A stretch of 64,000 nucleotides of DNA from Asterias rubens (Eukaryota; Echinodermata; Asteroidea; Forcipulatida; Asteriidae): NCBI RefSeq assembly GCF_902459465.1, contig NC_047062.1:22883919-22947918 (forward strand), read 5' to 3'. The first letter of the stretch is position 1. Each line of letters begins with the position of its first letter. Position numbers and translations under genes: made by a program. Shown one piece after another: positions 33,851 to 47,200 of the stretch. Under the pieces are notes generated by a model. That model saw only the letters and a list, made by a program, of their open reading frames with translations. It had not been told where the DNA came from and did not search any database.

Positions 33851-35116
33851 AACTTTATTTTAAAGCTATAAACTTCGTCGATTCAATCAGAAAGTAAGTA
33901 GTTTTTCGTCGTCCGGAATGTATATCTTGCTCTCAATGTACATAAAGGCGGTCACTTGTTGTGTTTACTTGGCCCGACCGGGAGGTGGGTTAGTTGGTAG
34001 GTTGTTGTTTAGTCTGGCCAGTTCAGTTGCTGTCAAGTGCTGGTTGAAAATATCTAAATCAAACGAGAAAATTGTTTTGTTAACTTACAATAAGACTGTG
34101 TCAACGTTCCATGAAACGAAAGTCAAAACAACCACTTCAGAGAATTTGGTTTTCACCAAAATGTTGTTATGTCCGTTTGTTTGTCTAGATGTAATTTTTG
34201 TATGTTTACACTTCCGATTTTTGTTATGTTCTTTCGACATTGTGTTTTGGGCTGCTAACCTTATTCTGCTTGCTAAGCATAATTTTGGTGTGCACTGCTA
34301 AGCTACTTTTTCTGTCTTTAAGCATGCAGCTCCTTTTTCATAAAGCCTGTAAGCACAAAATAATCTTGCTTAGCACAAAATAGTATTGCTTAGATGAAAA
34401 AGGTTACCAACCCAATTACATTAAGTTGGCGTTGTTGTGGCTGGTGCACGACTCAATTTATGCTAAGCTAAGACATTTTGTTAAGCAGTATTTTCTGTTT
34501 AGCAGCAGATTTGTGAAATTAGACCCTTGTTATTGTACTAACCTTGCCCTGATTTAGGGAAAGAGTCCACCGTTGTTTGTGTCTGTCTGTCCCTCTTTCT
34601 CTTGGATTGGAACCTCGCCTCTCTCAAATTAACTGCGTCTAAATCTGATGAGGGTGACAAAATGATCATGTTAAAAACCGTGTGCGTGCCACCATTGGAA
34701 TTTAAAGGCACTGTTTGGGGCAACATCTATTTACATGGTCTGTTCGTTTGGTAATGATTCTCTAAGTAATAGCTGATGGCTATAAAAAAGTGTCTTGGTA
34801 AGAAAAAGTGCTTTATGCATTATACTATCAAAAATGCATTATAGCCTACTATCCGAAACAGCAGCTTCGGATAGTTATAATCAATGTTGAGAAATATTTC
34901 ACAAAGTACTATGGTTAAGGAAAAAGATGTCACTCTTTATCCCCAAATAATATTTGAATATAAGAAGCGATACCGCGGTAACGCTTCTTAGATGTGCGTA
35001 GGCCCTATTCGTTAGATGGGGTTATATTCTCACAAAAACGCGACAACCTTCTGACATGAACTTTTCACATATTAATTGTATTGTGTACAACTATAATGTT
35101 TATACAATATTCAACT
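33851..35116. other. Gene-free stretch
   Basis: It contains a CTTAAGCA/TGCTAAGCA repeat patch at about 34240-34530 and otherwise AT-rich sequence without splice-consistent exons. The open frames here have no recognisable protein features. Confidence 0.5.
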
Positions 35117-38100
35117 TTAGCACAAACTTGTCGCAATATCCTGAATTTCCTTCCAGCTTTGGGGCTCATCTGTCTGATTTTCCGCAATGAGGACAGCCAT
35201 GGTAGATAGGAGCTCTTCAAGAACGTCGCAGTCTTCACCCAGAATTCCCCACAGCCAGTACAACCCCTCCTCTGAGGTTATCTTTCGGACTCCATTCTCG
35301 TCGTTCAGCGAGCTTGGTTCGTCCGGAAACAGAGCTGTGTTTGGGATGGACAATAATGTTAGAACCTTAGGCTTAACGTAAAAATGTGGTAATTAATTTG
35401 CTGATTATTATTTTTCGTGATTTCGTGATAATTTTGCATTATTGTGTTGAAGGACAGTGATGTAATTAATTTTACTGAATTAATCCAGAGGTTACACAAG
35501 ACAACATGGTTATGTTTGGCGCCAAAAAATAGCAAAATCACAATTTTCATGAAGAGTGTCTGTCCAAATTATTTTTGGTTTTGTTGAAAATGAAATAATA
35601 TCAGAAAAACTTTGAAAAAAAATCTTCCTCAAAAATTATAGCGTGCACGTTTACGTACCTTGGTGTAACACCTGCCGACATTCTGTGCTTATCTTGACTG
35701 GAAGGCCACCTTCGTTGTTGATGACACATCTTGGAATCTATTTTGTAAAAGTGGACATGAATTTAACTAGAATATTGCATGAAAACCCGGCAATCAACCA
35801 AACAAAAAACCGTACTACAGCAACCCAACACCACAACCAACAAACAAACAAACATCCAACACCCCCAACAAACAAACAATATTTTTTGGGAAATCAGTTC
35901 GCAGAGATGCTTCCAAAGTTATGTCACTGTTTTACAAATATTTAGGCCTATAAGTAAACTAATAATTGCAATAAAATAGCGACCCAAACCAAAGGTCCCA
36001 AACAGGGGCCTTCTTCTAAGCCTTGGACCCCCCATCATTCGAACACACCGGGTAACTTATTTCTGTGCTGAGCAGAAAATGAGTGGGCAATATATAGTTA
36101 TTAATAATGAAACTTATGTCATTTTGGCTGGTAACATGTTTCTGCTAAGCAATACTTTTCTTAGCCTGAACATCTGACGTCACACTTCGAGGCTCGTGAA
36201 ATACCCCAGAGATCTGTGAGCCCACGTTGTATTATCACATTTTGATCTCGCATCATTTTACATGAATTTTAGGTTCTGGAGATTCACAGTTAAATTCGAC
36301 TTCCCGTAAAACCAACACCGATAAGACCATGGAACTATATACTTTTCTATGATTTTTGTTTCCTTACAGGCTTTAAGAAATTTGGCTCATACTGGGTCAG
36401 TTCTGCTGGCCTTACCTCTTCATGATAAAGCTGGGTCTCGCGTTTTCTCATTCCCTCTGCCCCATGTTCTTCCGGCAGACATCCAACTGTCAGGGTGAAC
36501 AAACGAACAGATGCAACAAAACAATTTCACATATTATTTTCAGTTCGATAACCTAAGTTTCCCTTTCATTATCAGTTTCCAAAAATTGGTTGACATAGAA
36601 AGGAATAAGTGGGACAGAAGATTAAGTGACAAGGAACTCGATGTAATTGGTGCATTGAAAGTTGTTCTTCATTATATTACAGGCCTACGGTTGTATAGTA
36701 ATATAACACACTGCAAATATAGGGTTTGGATTTAGTCTTTAGAGATGCAATAACATTATCATTGATGTACACCATGATAATGTTATATTGCATCTTCGGA
36801 ATAAAGACTATAAATCAAAACCTTTTTGTTGTGTGTTATGAAGTGTTTCGTCTCCGTTTTACGGTAAACAATGGTCAAGGTAAGGCGAATATATATAAAC
36901 GAGTGGTCAATCAATATAGGCCTAGTTCAAATCAACATTGGACAAACAACAAACTACGTCATGATCTCCTGTGACTTTGACCTGGCTTTACGAAATCCAT
37001 ACCCAATGAATCTGGCCTAATGTATGACGTAAATCCACTATAAGCCACGCCTACACACAAACTGGCTCGACGTTGGGTAGTTTATGATGATTTATAGAAA
37101 ACTTTATAACTGCATGGAGATTGTTTTCAACATGTTCTATTCCTATAACTCCTCATTGAATACCACCCTGTTGTTGATCTTCAAGGAATGTGCTCATTGT
37201 TAGTGACGGCCTGACGTGGCTTAGTGTATTGTGGATTTTTTGTAATTTTTAATGACTCGCAAACCAAAGTGAATTTCTCTGTATAATTTGAATAAATATG
37301 TGTGACAATAAACAGACTATACTGACTACATGACTATACAATTTACTCATTATTATAAGTTTCTGTCAGTCAGTAACTAAGCGGTTCATTTGGACGATGG
37401 ACGGGTTTTGTTCACATGAACGATAGGATAAAAAACTGACTTGGTGACGAGCAATGGAGAGATGTTGATTGTATAAAACATTGTGAGAAACGGCTCCCTC
37501 TAAAGTATAGTTTTCAAAGGGGAATTTCTCACTCATAAATGTTATACAAGACTTGAAGGCACCACAGATTTGTGCAAAAGTTGTGTTTTTGTTCAATATT
37601 CGCTTGCAACTACGAGTCAAAATCTTCACAGATTTGTTACTTCAAGCATATGTTGGGAATACCAAGTGAGAATATGCATAATAGCCTACTGATTTACAAT
37701 TTACCAAAGATGTCCAGGCAAAGTATACAGTTGGTTCTTGGAACCGTTAGAGCACTGTCTCAATCCTATACAAAAAGTAGGTGTATTATACAATAAAACT
37801 ATCCTATAATTTTTGTGTACACATTGCACTTTAAGATATGGTTGCGTGTTGAGATATCGCCGACAATCCGAAGCGGCACTCAGCCTAAGACTATTACGGG
37901 GTTAAATACACAATCTGAGAAACGTATCTGACAGTAACGTTTCTCAGATCCAAATTTTGTGGGATAAAAACTTATATATTTTGCACACACATTACTTCGA
38001 AGAAAACACTGATCAGAAGATTCGAGTGAACTGATTATGTCCACAATGAACTAAACAAAACACTTACCAAGTTTGTTGGCACAGATGTACAGCAGCACCG

Positions 38101-38125
38101 GTGTAATGTACAACGACAACATCAT
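35117..38125 (-). CDS. Small secreted cysteine-containing protein, unknown family
   Basis: Four exons join in phase on the - strand: 38125-38068, 36486-36416, 35737-35659 and 35334-35117 (426 bases, 141 residues plus stop). The first codons give MMLSLYITPVLLYICA, a good signal peptide, with cleavage probably near residue 16-20. The mature part has cysteines in GCLPEE, IPRC, STEC, EDC and at the very C-terminus. It also has a MRKR basic site and one N-glycosylation sequon (NQT). Two stretches look amphipathic helical: LYWLWGILGEDCDVLEELL, then TMAVLIAEN, and SWKEIQDIATSLC. Size, signal peptide, cysteines and helices suit a secreted hormone, cytokine or antimicrobial regulator, but I recognise no family. 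A TATA-like box and a kappaB-type site lie upstream. Intron 1 holds a MITE fragment. Transcription is away from the Rieske gene, whose start is 3.1 kb off. Confidence 0.65.
36050..36165. repeat. CTTAAGCA/TGCTAAGCA repeat fragment
   Basis: It contains TGTGCTGAGCAGAAAATGAG and GGCTGGTAACATGTTTCTGC, then TAAGCAATAC, typical of the family. It is intronic in the small secreted-protein gene. Confidence 0.45.
36728..36812. repeat. Hairpin, about 35-bp arms
   Basis: TTTAGTCTTTAGAGATGCAA with AATAACATTATCA pairs with TGATAATGTTAT and the GCATC...AAAGACTATAAA segment on the right. It is intronic in the small secreted-protein gene. Confidence 0.65.
37417..37570. mobile_element. TTAA MITE family 1, copy f (internal fragment)
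   Basis: It contains ACTTGGTGACGAGCAATGG, GAGAAACGGCTCCCTCT and TTTCTCACTC, as in the 8546-8755 variant. Both ends are lost. It lies in intron 1 of the small secreted-protein gene. Confidence 0.55.
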
Positions 38126-38228
38126 CAACCTCTTGCAAGAGGATTAGCAGACGAGGAAAGGAACCACAAGATGGTTGATTTATTTTGTTCAGAAGTTGCA
38201 GTTAACTTTTGCTCCTCCTGCCTGGCAA

Positions 38229-38234
38229 CTTATA
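38229..38234 (-). promoter_or_regulatory. Candidate TATA box (TATAAG)
   Basis: It is read on the - strand, about 104 bases upstream of the start codon at 38125. A start site about 30 bases downstream would give a 5' UTR of 70-80 bases. It supports 38125 as the beginning of the gene but is unproven. Confidence 0.4.
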
Positions 38235-38275
38235 AAGCAACAGAGGCAAACCGCGCCTCTAAATATACTATCGGT

Positions 38276-38286
38276 GGGATTTTCCC
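38276..38286. promoter_or_regulatory. NF-kappaB-type site GGGATTTTCCC
   Basis: It is an exact match to the GGGRNNYYCC consensus, about 45 bases upstream of the TATA-like box and 150 bases upstream of the start codon of the secreted protein. This is a typical place for an inducible promoter element. Binding is inferred from sequence only. Confidence 0.45.
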
Positions 38287-40219
38287 AAGACTTCTGAATG
38301 AAACGAAGTCTCGGTCAATGCCTGATTTTAATTGGTCAATTTGACCATTGACGTCACTAACTACAAAATCTATACAACGAAAACAACGTGACCGACTAAT
38401 TATACACTCAGTTTATAGGCCGAACGAACCTTTAAGGGTAGTTTTATTTGTAAAATGGGGACAATTAGGAGAAAGAATGGAGAGGATGGAGGGAAATAAA
38501 AGAAAAGAGAAAACAAGTTGTAGTAGTTGTAGTCCTTCAGGCGAAATTCGTCAGCTCTTTGTAGCGAAGGAGTTGCCAACAGTGTTTGGAGTGTGTGGGC
38601 AGCATGTGAGGTGTGGGTGTATATTTGAGTTCAGAGTCAGTTCTTCCATTTCTTTCTGGTTTCTAACGGAATCGAAACGTATATATAGTTTTAAACGTGT
38701 TGTCCACGTCAGACTAGACGAAGAACTCAATATAATGCGTCATATAAATCTATATGGTCATTGACCTTCATCGTGTAGGGAATCCATCTTGTATTTCTTT
38801 AAGTTAAAGTATAACCAAAACGAGGCTGGACGGGCAACGAAATGATATAAGTGTAATTGGACCATCAAAATAATGCCCACGGGACCTGACCAAGATGGTG
38901 TCAAAACGATAACGACAATGTTGCGAACATTTACGGCTGCGTAAACCCGCAGACGAGATAATTACACAGATTCCCTCGTATATTCTGCTGGGGATTATAT
39001 CGGTAACTATAATTAAATTATTATTCGTTAAAATATTACCTGTTATAAGAGAAGGTATATTGCTCTTAGATCGGGGACTTGTTTGTTGAAAATAAAATTG
39101 TAATTTTATTTTCCATTATTTACACAAACTACGGAGATTTTGAGGCAAAAAAAAAAGGAAAGCCATTGAGACTAGCTGTGACCTAAAATCTTATGATAAA
39201 GACAATGACTTATAATTTCATTTAAAAAAAAAAAACGAATCAGCAAAAATGACAATGACGATTTATGCCAATAATTTTGTGAGATGTATCTCATAACTAA
39301 AATGACTTTTAATAAGTCATGAGAAGTCATTTCTGACTTTCTTTTTGTTTCTCTCTACAAAGTTTCCGTTACACAAGCTGAACAATTTAGTCAACGTCAA
39401 TGGATTATTTTTGTTTGCGTACTTGGTTTTCTTTTACTTTTTCTTCCGTACCAAATGTCATTATTGCTCATGGCTATACGTCGAGAAATGTTGAAGGGAA
39501 AGCAATACACAAACAACTGTTTTTACCCAAAGAATCGGAGTGGCTAACTTATTCTTGTGTTTAACCACTATAACCTTAGTCCCATTAAGCCCTACTAATA
39601 GCGTCATTCATTTTGTTAAAGGTACACTCTAAGGTCAACCATATGAGTGGGCGAATGAGCCCCCAAGTCACACATTTGCTATAAAAACATGGTTCTATAG
39701 TTACAAGCAGGAAGGCTATGAAGTATTTGTTTTCTAAGTCCCCCTTTTTAAAGGTTTCGAAAATGAACGATGAATAAAATGTAAAATACAGAAGAGGCCT
39801 ACAGAGAAACAGTTTGCGCCTGGCACCAATCACAATTGCACGCCCCCCCCTCCCCCTCCAACCGATTCCCCTGCATCTGAATCTGGACCTTTTGAGAATT
39901 AAAAACGACATTTTTTATAAACTTTCATTATCGCAATTATTTTCTTACACGCAGTTAGTTACTTGCTTTAAAAATTCCAAAGCAAACTGGAGAAGTTGCC
40001 CCTTTAAGAAGAACCTCTCTAAAATGCAGTCTAAATTTTAACCACTAATGATCCTTTATGGATTTTATTCCTATTTGAAAACATACAAAATATATTTTCA
40101 ATGGTGGACAGCAAATTGCTTCGAGCAACAAGACTTTAAAGGCATATCTTTTAAAGGTGTACCTTTTGATTTTGGAACAGTTCGGTTGTTTCAATAATAG
40201 GCCCTTCAACAAAACTAGC
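38287..40219. other. Intergenic, little recognisable
   Basis: It is AT-rich with A-tracts at 39150 and 39220 and a C-rich patch at 39842-39858. One 138-codon frame (38348-38764) has no splice or family support and I do not call it a gene. Confidence 0.5.
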
Positions 40220-40608
40220 ATAAGGCAGTGGATACTATTGGTAATTACTCAAAATAATTATTAGCATGAAACCTTTCTTGGAGACGAGTAATGGGGAGAG
40301 GTTGATGGTATCAAACATTGTGAGAAACGGCTCCCTCTGAAGTGCCATAGCTTTCGAGAAAGAAGTAATTTTCCACGAATTTGATTTCGATACCTCAGAT
40401 TTTGAACTTGAGGTCTCGAAATCAACCATCTAAACGCATACAACTTCATGTGACAAGGGTGTTTTTTTCTTTCACTGGTAACCTCGCAAGTTCGATAACC
40501 GATTGAGCTCAAATTTTCACAGGTTTATTATTTTATGCATATGTTGAGATATACACCAACTGTGAAGGCTAGTCTTTGACAATTACCAATAGTGTCCACT
40601 GCCTTTAA
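40220..40608. mobile_element. TTAA MITE family 1, copy d
   Basis: AAGGCAGTGGATACTATTGG at the left and AGTGTCCACTGCCTTTAA at the right are inverted, with the central GATACCTCAG and TTGAGGTCTC arms between. It lies 0.6 kb upstream of the Rieske gene start. Confidence 0.8.
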
Positions 40609-41218
40609 CTCATTTTGAGATATCGCCGAAAATCCGGAGCAAACAGGGATCCCTAACAAGGATTCACAATCTGAGAAACGTTACTGACAGTAAAGCTTCT
40701 CAAATCAAAAAGTGGTGCATGTCGGCTTTGAGACCATCAAGAGGGGCACCTGTTTGGTGACAAGTTGTTTCTGAAGGCTATTTTAAAACGGTTCGTTTGA
40801 CAATTTCTCAACGATTTATTTACCTAAGTGTGTTACTTGCAAGTCCATGTTAAACTTGTTTGTTCAAGTAAATAATGTTCATAACTTAGTTCATCTACCA
40901 TTGACAAATTTTGATTGTCCGATGTAGTGTACAAAGGTTGCTGGAAGAGTTTTGCCCGGCCCCTTCTCATTATTCTAACAAAAAAATCCCTTTATTTTAG
41001 GAAGCACGCCACCACTCGTCCAAACTACACAAGGTTCATATCATGTATGGATGGAAATATGTATAGGTTACCATTTTGTATGTATACATACATCCTGTAC
41101 TGTAGTGTGTGTGTGTTTGATACGTGCAAAAGGCTCACAGTGGCGTTGAACAACCATCAACACCGGCCGACTGGAGTGGTAGTGAATGGTTGAAGTTTTT
41201 CTTAAACAAACTTTCAAC

Positions 41219-44200
41219 ATGGCAAGAATAAACTCCGTCGTGCTGAATCTTATACTGCCCGTCATCTTGGCAGTCATATTCTTCCGGTCCACGGCCCTGA
41301 CATCGCTCAGGGATGGCATGAAACCGTATTTTGTTCACGACCCCAACGGGGCCCGTTCCGAAAACACAACGGTCGCTGCGAGCCAGATTGCCGAGGCCCT
41401 GGACACTATTTTCAGCGGACGTTTTCTGCTGTCATTGGGGCTGAGCGTTGCCCTGGTGTACTCCTCGGTCTACGTCTACCAACTGTTGTTCTACCCGCTC
41501 GAGTTGACCAGGAGCGAGGGAGACGTAGGGTACATTCTGGACCACAGAGGAGGCAAGAGCAAGCAAGATGTTGCTAATGAGATGCGACAGAGAAGACGGC
41601 TTGGGAATCTTCCCCCTGTCTATCCGAATGGATGGTTCTCGCTGTTCAGATCTCATCAAGTTCAGAAAGAACCGCGATATGTCAGTGCTCTTGGTAAGTG
41701 ATGCCCCACCCCTTTCATTGCATTCATGTTCTATTTATGTGATTTGTGCTTAAATGAGTCATCATTCATAAGGAGGGATAAGGAAGTTAAGGAACACCTA
41801 GCCCAGGTTGGAACTTTGACTCCTCCATAGACGTCACCTTATCGCAATTTTTCTCAATTGTCGAAAGGCATTGTGTGGGAAGGAACAGATAAGTCTATCT
41901 TGCATCCTACTACCAGGGCTAAGGAACACCCCCACCTGCATGTAGAATAAAGCTGTAGGCCTGTATCAGGGGTTTCCCTTAGTAGGTAAAGTCCAAGTAA
42001 CCAATCAATATCTCCAGGGAGTCCATACTGCAGTGTGGACTCACTTACTTACTTACGATTGATGGGAGAAATTGTTTAGGCTTATGCCTTTGTGACCCCA
42101 TATCCTATCATTGATTCCTTCCAATAGGCATCGAGCTCTGTCCTGAATGTTGAATGCTGTTTTGGCATATACTACTTTGTGTGGGAGACTGTTCCAATCA
42201 TTAATGATTCACTGTGAAAGAAAGTTCCTTCTGCACCAAATGTTTTTGTTGAGAGTCGGCTTTTACAATTTAAAAGAGTGGCCCCCTCGCACTGGTGTTT
42301 CTAGCTGTATTAAAGAATTTCTTGCAGTCGACTTTTTCCAATCCTTTGAGCTGCTTAAAGGTTTCAATAAGGTCACCTCTTAGTCGTCTTTGTTCTAGTG
42401 TGTATACATGTAAGTTCAGGGCTTGAAGTCTTTCTGTGTAGGGGAGGCTTTTCAACTGTGGCACCAGCTTGGTAGCTCTCCTCTGTACTTTTTCTAAAAC
42501 TTGTTTGTCCTTCTTAAAAGCCATTGGACCCTTTCGGTAAACAGTATTGTCCAAGGCCCACGCTTCGTATATCACAACTTCTATATAAAGTAACAAACCT
42601 GTGAAAATTTAGGCTCAATCGGACGTCGGAGTCGGGAGAAAATAACGGGAAAACCCACCCTTGTATCCGCACGTTTCGCCGTGTCATGACATGTGTTTAA
42701 AATAAGTCCGTAATTCTCGATATCGAGAATTGATATTGTTTTACTGTTTTCTCAAAAAGTAAAGCATTTCATGGAATAATATTTCAAGAGAAGTCTTTCA
42801 CCACTACCTTCTGTAAACCCTGTAAGTTATTTGTAAATCTGTGAACTTTTATTTTTTTGTCTGTACCGAAAGGGTCTCCAGGCTTGAACACAATATTCCA
42901 AATGTGGCCTTATGTAGGTCTTGTACAGAATTGAAAAGCTGTCGACGTCTATTGTACTTAAAAGATCTTCTCACAACTCGAAGGCTGTTCATACCCTTTA
43001 CTGCAGCTTTCGTACACTGGTTGCTTCTTGGTAACTTTGTCAATCACCTCGCAGAACAGAAACAAAATGTGGGGTTCAAAGGAAATGACTAAGCCAAGTG
43101 TTATACCAGGAATAAGCATGAACATCCTTGACAAGAATTAGGGAAAAACATAAAATGTAAGCCTTGCAGGCCAAGTAAAATTGGTAAAAGAAATCACATA
43201 CATGTAGGCCTACTTTAAAGAATTCAGGTACTTTTAAAAAAAAAACCCACAGATTTACATTAAACTTACAGGGTTTGAAGATAATGATAGTGGAAAGCTT
43301 CCCTTCAAATATTACTAACTGAGGTTGTGTAGTTTTTGAGAAATGAGTAAAACAAGTCACAAAATAATTTTCGTCTCAAAAGACCAAAATTAGTTTAGCA
43401 TGTAAAATCTTCTTTAAAACCAGTTATGATATTATACCAAAACCACAGCATAACTGGTTAATACGTTTTTACATGCTAAAACTGAGACGAAAATTATTAC
43501 TTTTACTCATTTCTCAAAAACTACAGCACCATAGTAATTAAAATTTTAAGGAAAGCTTTCTACTATCATAATCTTCAAACTGTGTAAGTTTAATGCAAAT
43601 CTGTGGACATTGTGTAAAAACATTGTTATTAAGTACATAGTAGCCTTTAAAACTAATAAACAAAATATAGTTTATATAATAGAATTTATAAAGTATTTTT
43701 TATACAAATTTGCTCACAGCTACAGTTGACTTAAAGACCTGTCCGCCCTCCATCCTTCTCAGAGTAGCCAAGTCAGTCAATGACTTTGTATTCTCAAATC
43801 AAGAACTTTACTTGACCATGTCACATGTATACATAAAGTTCAAACAACACTTTGTAAAACTAATTAAAAATTAAAATTAATATTTAGCAGGAAAATCAGC
43901 ACACAGCATCAGCATCAAGTTGTGTTTGCTCCAAACCAACTTGTTCTTCAAACCGTTATCTAGATTGTGTTTTACAAAGGTTTAATGATTTCAGAATAGG
44001 ATCTGAAGTATTTATTCTCAAATATTATAACCTGACCAGTGTAGAGGTGCTGGTATAAAATGAGCTAACATGTACTGATACCTGCTTAATATTATGTGAC
44101 TGTTTCCTGGAGCAATCATTTCCTACTCAGATTTTGTTTTGTTTTAGTAACCCGTACAATTGATTAGTCTGCATAAATTATGACCAACCTTGCTGACTTT

Positions 44201-47200
44201 TGTGTGATAATAGCATGGAAGTTTCACAGTCCACAACAGTAGAGGCCTTGGCTTACATAGGCCAATTTCAATTTCAAGGCACTGCTTAGTGTGAAATTGT
44301 GTGGTTTAAAGGCAGTGGACACTATTGGTAATTACTCAAAATAATTATTAGCATGAAACCTTACTTGGTGACAAGTAATGGGGAGAGGTTGATAGTATAA
44401 AACATTGTGAGAAACAGCTCCCTCTGAAGTGCCATAGTTTTGGAGAAAGAAGTAATTTTCCACGAATATGATTTCGAGACCTCAAGTTTAGAACTTGAGG
44501 TCTCGAAATCAACCATCTAAACGTACACAACTTCGTGAGACAAGGGTGTTTTCTTCTTTCATTATTATCTCGCAACTTTGATGACCGATTGAGCTCAAAT
44601 TTTCACAGGTTTGTTATTTTATGCATATGTTGAGATACACCAACTGTGAAGGCTAGTCTTTGACAATTACCAATAGTGTCCACAAATTATGCAAGTTCAT
44701 CCCAAAACAAGGCTGAAATCCAACCTTGTAAGGGGCTACAAGAAGAAAACTTTGAACATGAAAATAGCTAGAGGAGTCTCCAGATTGTAGGGTGGAGGGA
44801 AACATGCACCAGGCAAGGAGTTCCATAGAGATGCAGTGTGTGGAATAAAGCTGTTGGACATATCTCGTTGTTCTCCATTTCAGCAAAGCAAGAGTAGGCT
44901 ATATAATGCAGGCCATGAATTTTGTTTGTGAAGTGGCACCGCAATGTTCCTCTGCCAGTAAGGGGCACTATGAGGACAATTTGTGTTGGAACTTTGGGCA
45001 CCCTAGCAAAAGTAGGGCACCATGGCAATAGCTGCTGGGTGTTTTGTGTGTTATTTTGAGACCTGGTGTACAATAAGTTAATATCAGATTTGTATTACGT
45101 GCATATTTCAGTGTACGTTTTTACTAGATCAAACAAGCATGTGACAGCCTGTGAAGGTTTATCTCACTGTATTGCTTCGAAAGTCTGAAGTCCTGCTTGG
45201 CTTTGTTGTTCATTACGTCAGTATACATAATACTGTTGAAGAGTTTACATTCAAAGATTTGTATGAATGAGTTTGCTTAGGAAAGATTGATAGAAGTGCC
45301 AAAGACCGATGATATTATCATTATTAAGGTCAAGAGTTAGGGGAGGATTTCATGAAATTGAGAAAATTTCAATTCACATTTTAATCAAATTTGTTGTCAG
45401 TGCAGGTTTAAATGTTTGTATGCATTACAGTAGGCCTGGGCGAATTATTTGAATATCCGGTTAATGGCGAATAGGTTTTCCTATCCGTAACCGCGAATGC
45501 CTTTTTTTTCTTAACCGGATATCCGCATAGGGCGCGAATACCTATTTATGAACCGGATAGTTCTGTAATTACAACCAAGTAACCGGATATTCTTTAATAT
45601 CTGAATATCCGCGGACGTCGGGCGACAACTGATAGGAATGTTTTGTCTGAATCCTTATGAAACTTCTATTAAGACAGCATAAAACAGCATAAATTAAGTA
45701 TTTAACTATGCTCACCTCCGTGAAGAGTTAAAACAATGACATTTCTGACGTAATTTGTTCAAAGATTACGAAAGTTTTCGTTCACATAGAGTCAATCACG
45801 ATCAAAAGAAAAAGCAAATCGCCATCTTTAAATTAGATCCGGTTATTTTTATGAATGAACCGAGTGACACTGTCTAAAACTAATATCAATCCGCCCATAC
45901 GATCTCATTCACAAACGAACAGCGCCCTCTAGCGGCAAAAATCTTTTTTTTCTTTTTTTCTTATTTTTTTATAGCGCCCTCTAGCGGCGAAAAAACTATT
46001 CGAATATCCGGTTAATTTCGGATAGTTGGCCAGCGGTATCCGAATATCAAAAATTCACTATTCGCTCAGCACTACATTACAGGCAGTGCTAGTGTGACTG
46101 GGTGCAATAGTACCCCTACAATTACAAGTCATTACATTCCACAAATGTAGAAAATACAGATTAGGTTATGAGACTTAAAGGCAGTGGACAATATTGGTAA
46201 TTGTCAAAGACTAGCCTTCACAATTGGTGTATCTCAACATGTATGCATAAAATAACAAACCTGTGAAAATTTGAGCTCAATCGGTCATCGAAGTTGCGAG
46301 ATAATGATGAAAGAAAAATAACCCTTGTCACATGAAGTTGTGTGCTTTCAGATGGTTGATTTCGAGACCTCAAGTTCTGAGGTCTCGATTCAAATTCGTG
46401 GTAAATTACTTCTTTCTCGAAAACTATGGCACTTCAGAGGGAGCCGTTTCTCACAATGTTTTATGCCATCAACCTCTCCCCATTACTCGTCACCAAGAAA
46501 GGATTTATGCCAATAATTATTTGGAGTAATTACCAATAGTGTCCACTGCCTTTAAGTGGAGATACAATGGGAAAGAAAATGAAACAAACTTCTGATCCTA
46601 CTGTACCTCCTAAGAGACAACTTACTGCATTGGCTTGACCATCATCATTGGTAACCATGCCTGTAACGCCAGTGTCATTATACAATTGTTGCAGGCTGTG
46701 ACGGGGTCCATGGCGTTTTGTACACTCGAGGGGGAAAATGGAACCCGAGGCGAAGCCATTTAACCTCGAGCCTGGTGTACACAACCCATGGACCCCAGTC
46801 ACAGCGTGCAACAGTTGTTTTGTTATACCGTGGTAACATTTTTATTCCTCTTCTCGAAAGTTCTGTTGTCATATTCAAACATTAGGGACTTTTTGTTTTC
46901 GACGACGGATGGTTCTGCGACGGTAAAGATGACATTTGGCGCCATCTGCGCATGCGTCGGCTTTGAGGACGGTTACCCTCAATTTCTACGACAGTACTTG
47001 GGATGAATCTTCGTTGTGCTGAAAACGACAACGTTTAGCTGAACAACCGTCGCAGAACCATCCGTCGTCGAAAACGAAAAGTCCCTATTATTACGACAGA
47101 CTATTCATTGTTTTATAAGCAGATGAACAAGAAACAATTCCCTCGAACCCGCGGTTGTTTCGTACACAGCGCTGGAAACCGACCAATGCATGTGTTACAC

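Noticed and set aside
38348-38764. 138-codon + strand frame
   Set aside because: It starts just beyond the promoter of the secreted-protein gene, has no signal peptide or domain, and lies in AT-rich DNA where frames of this length occur by chance.
41186-41218. Upstream in-frame ATG of the Rieske gene
   Set aside because: Its context is weak (T at -3); the ATG at 41219 has A at -3 and G at +4.
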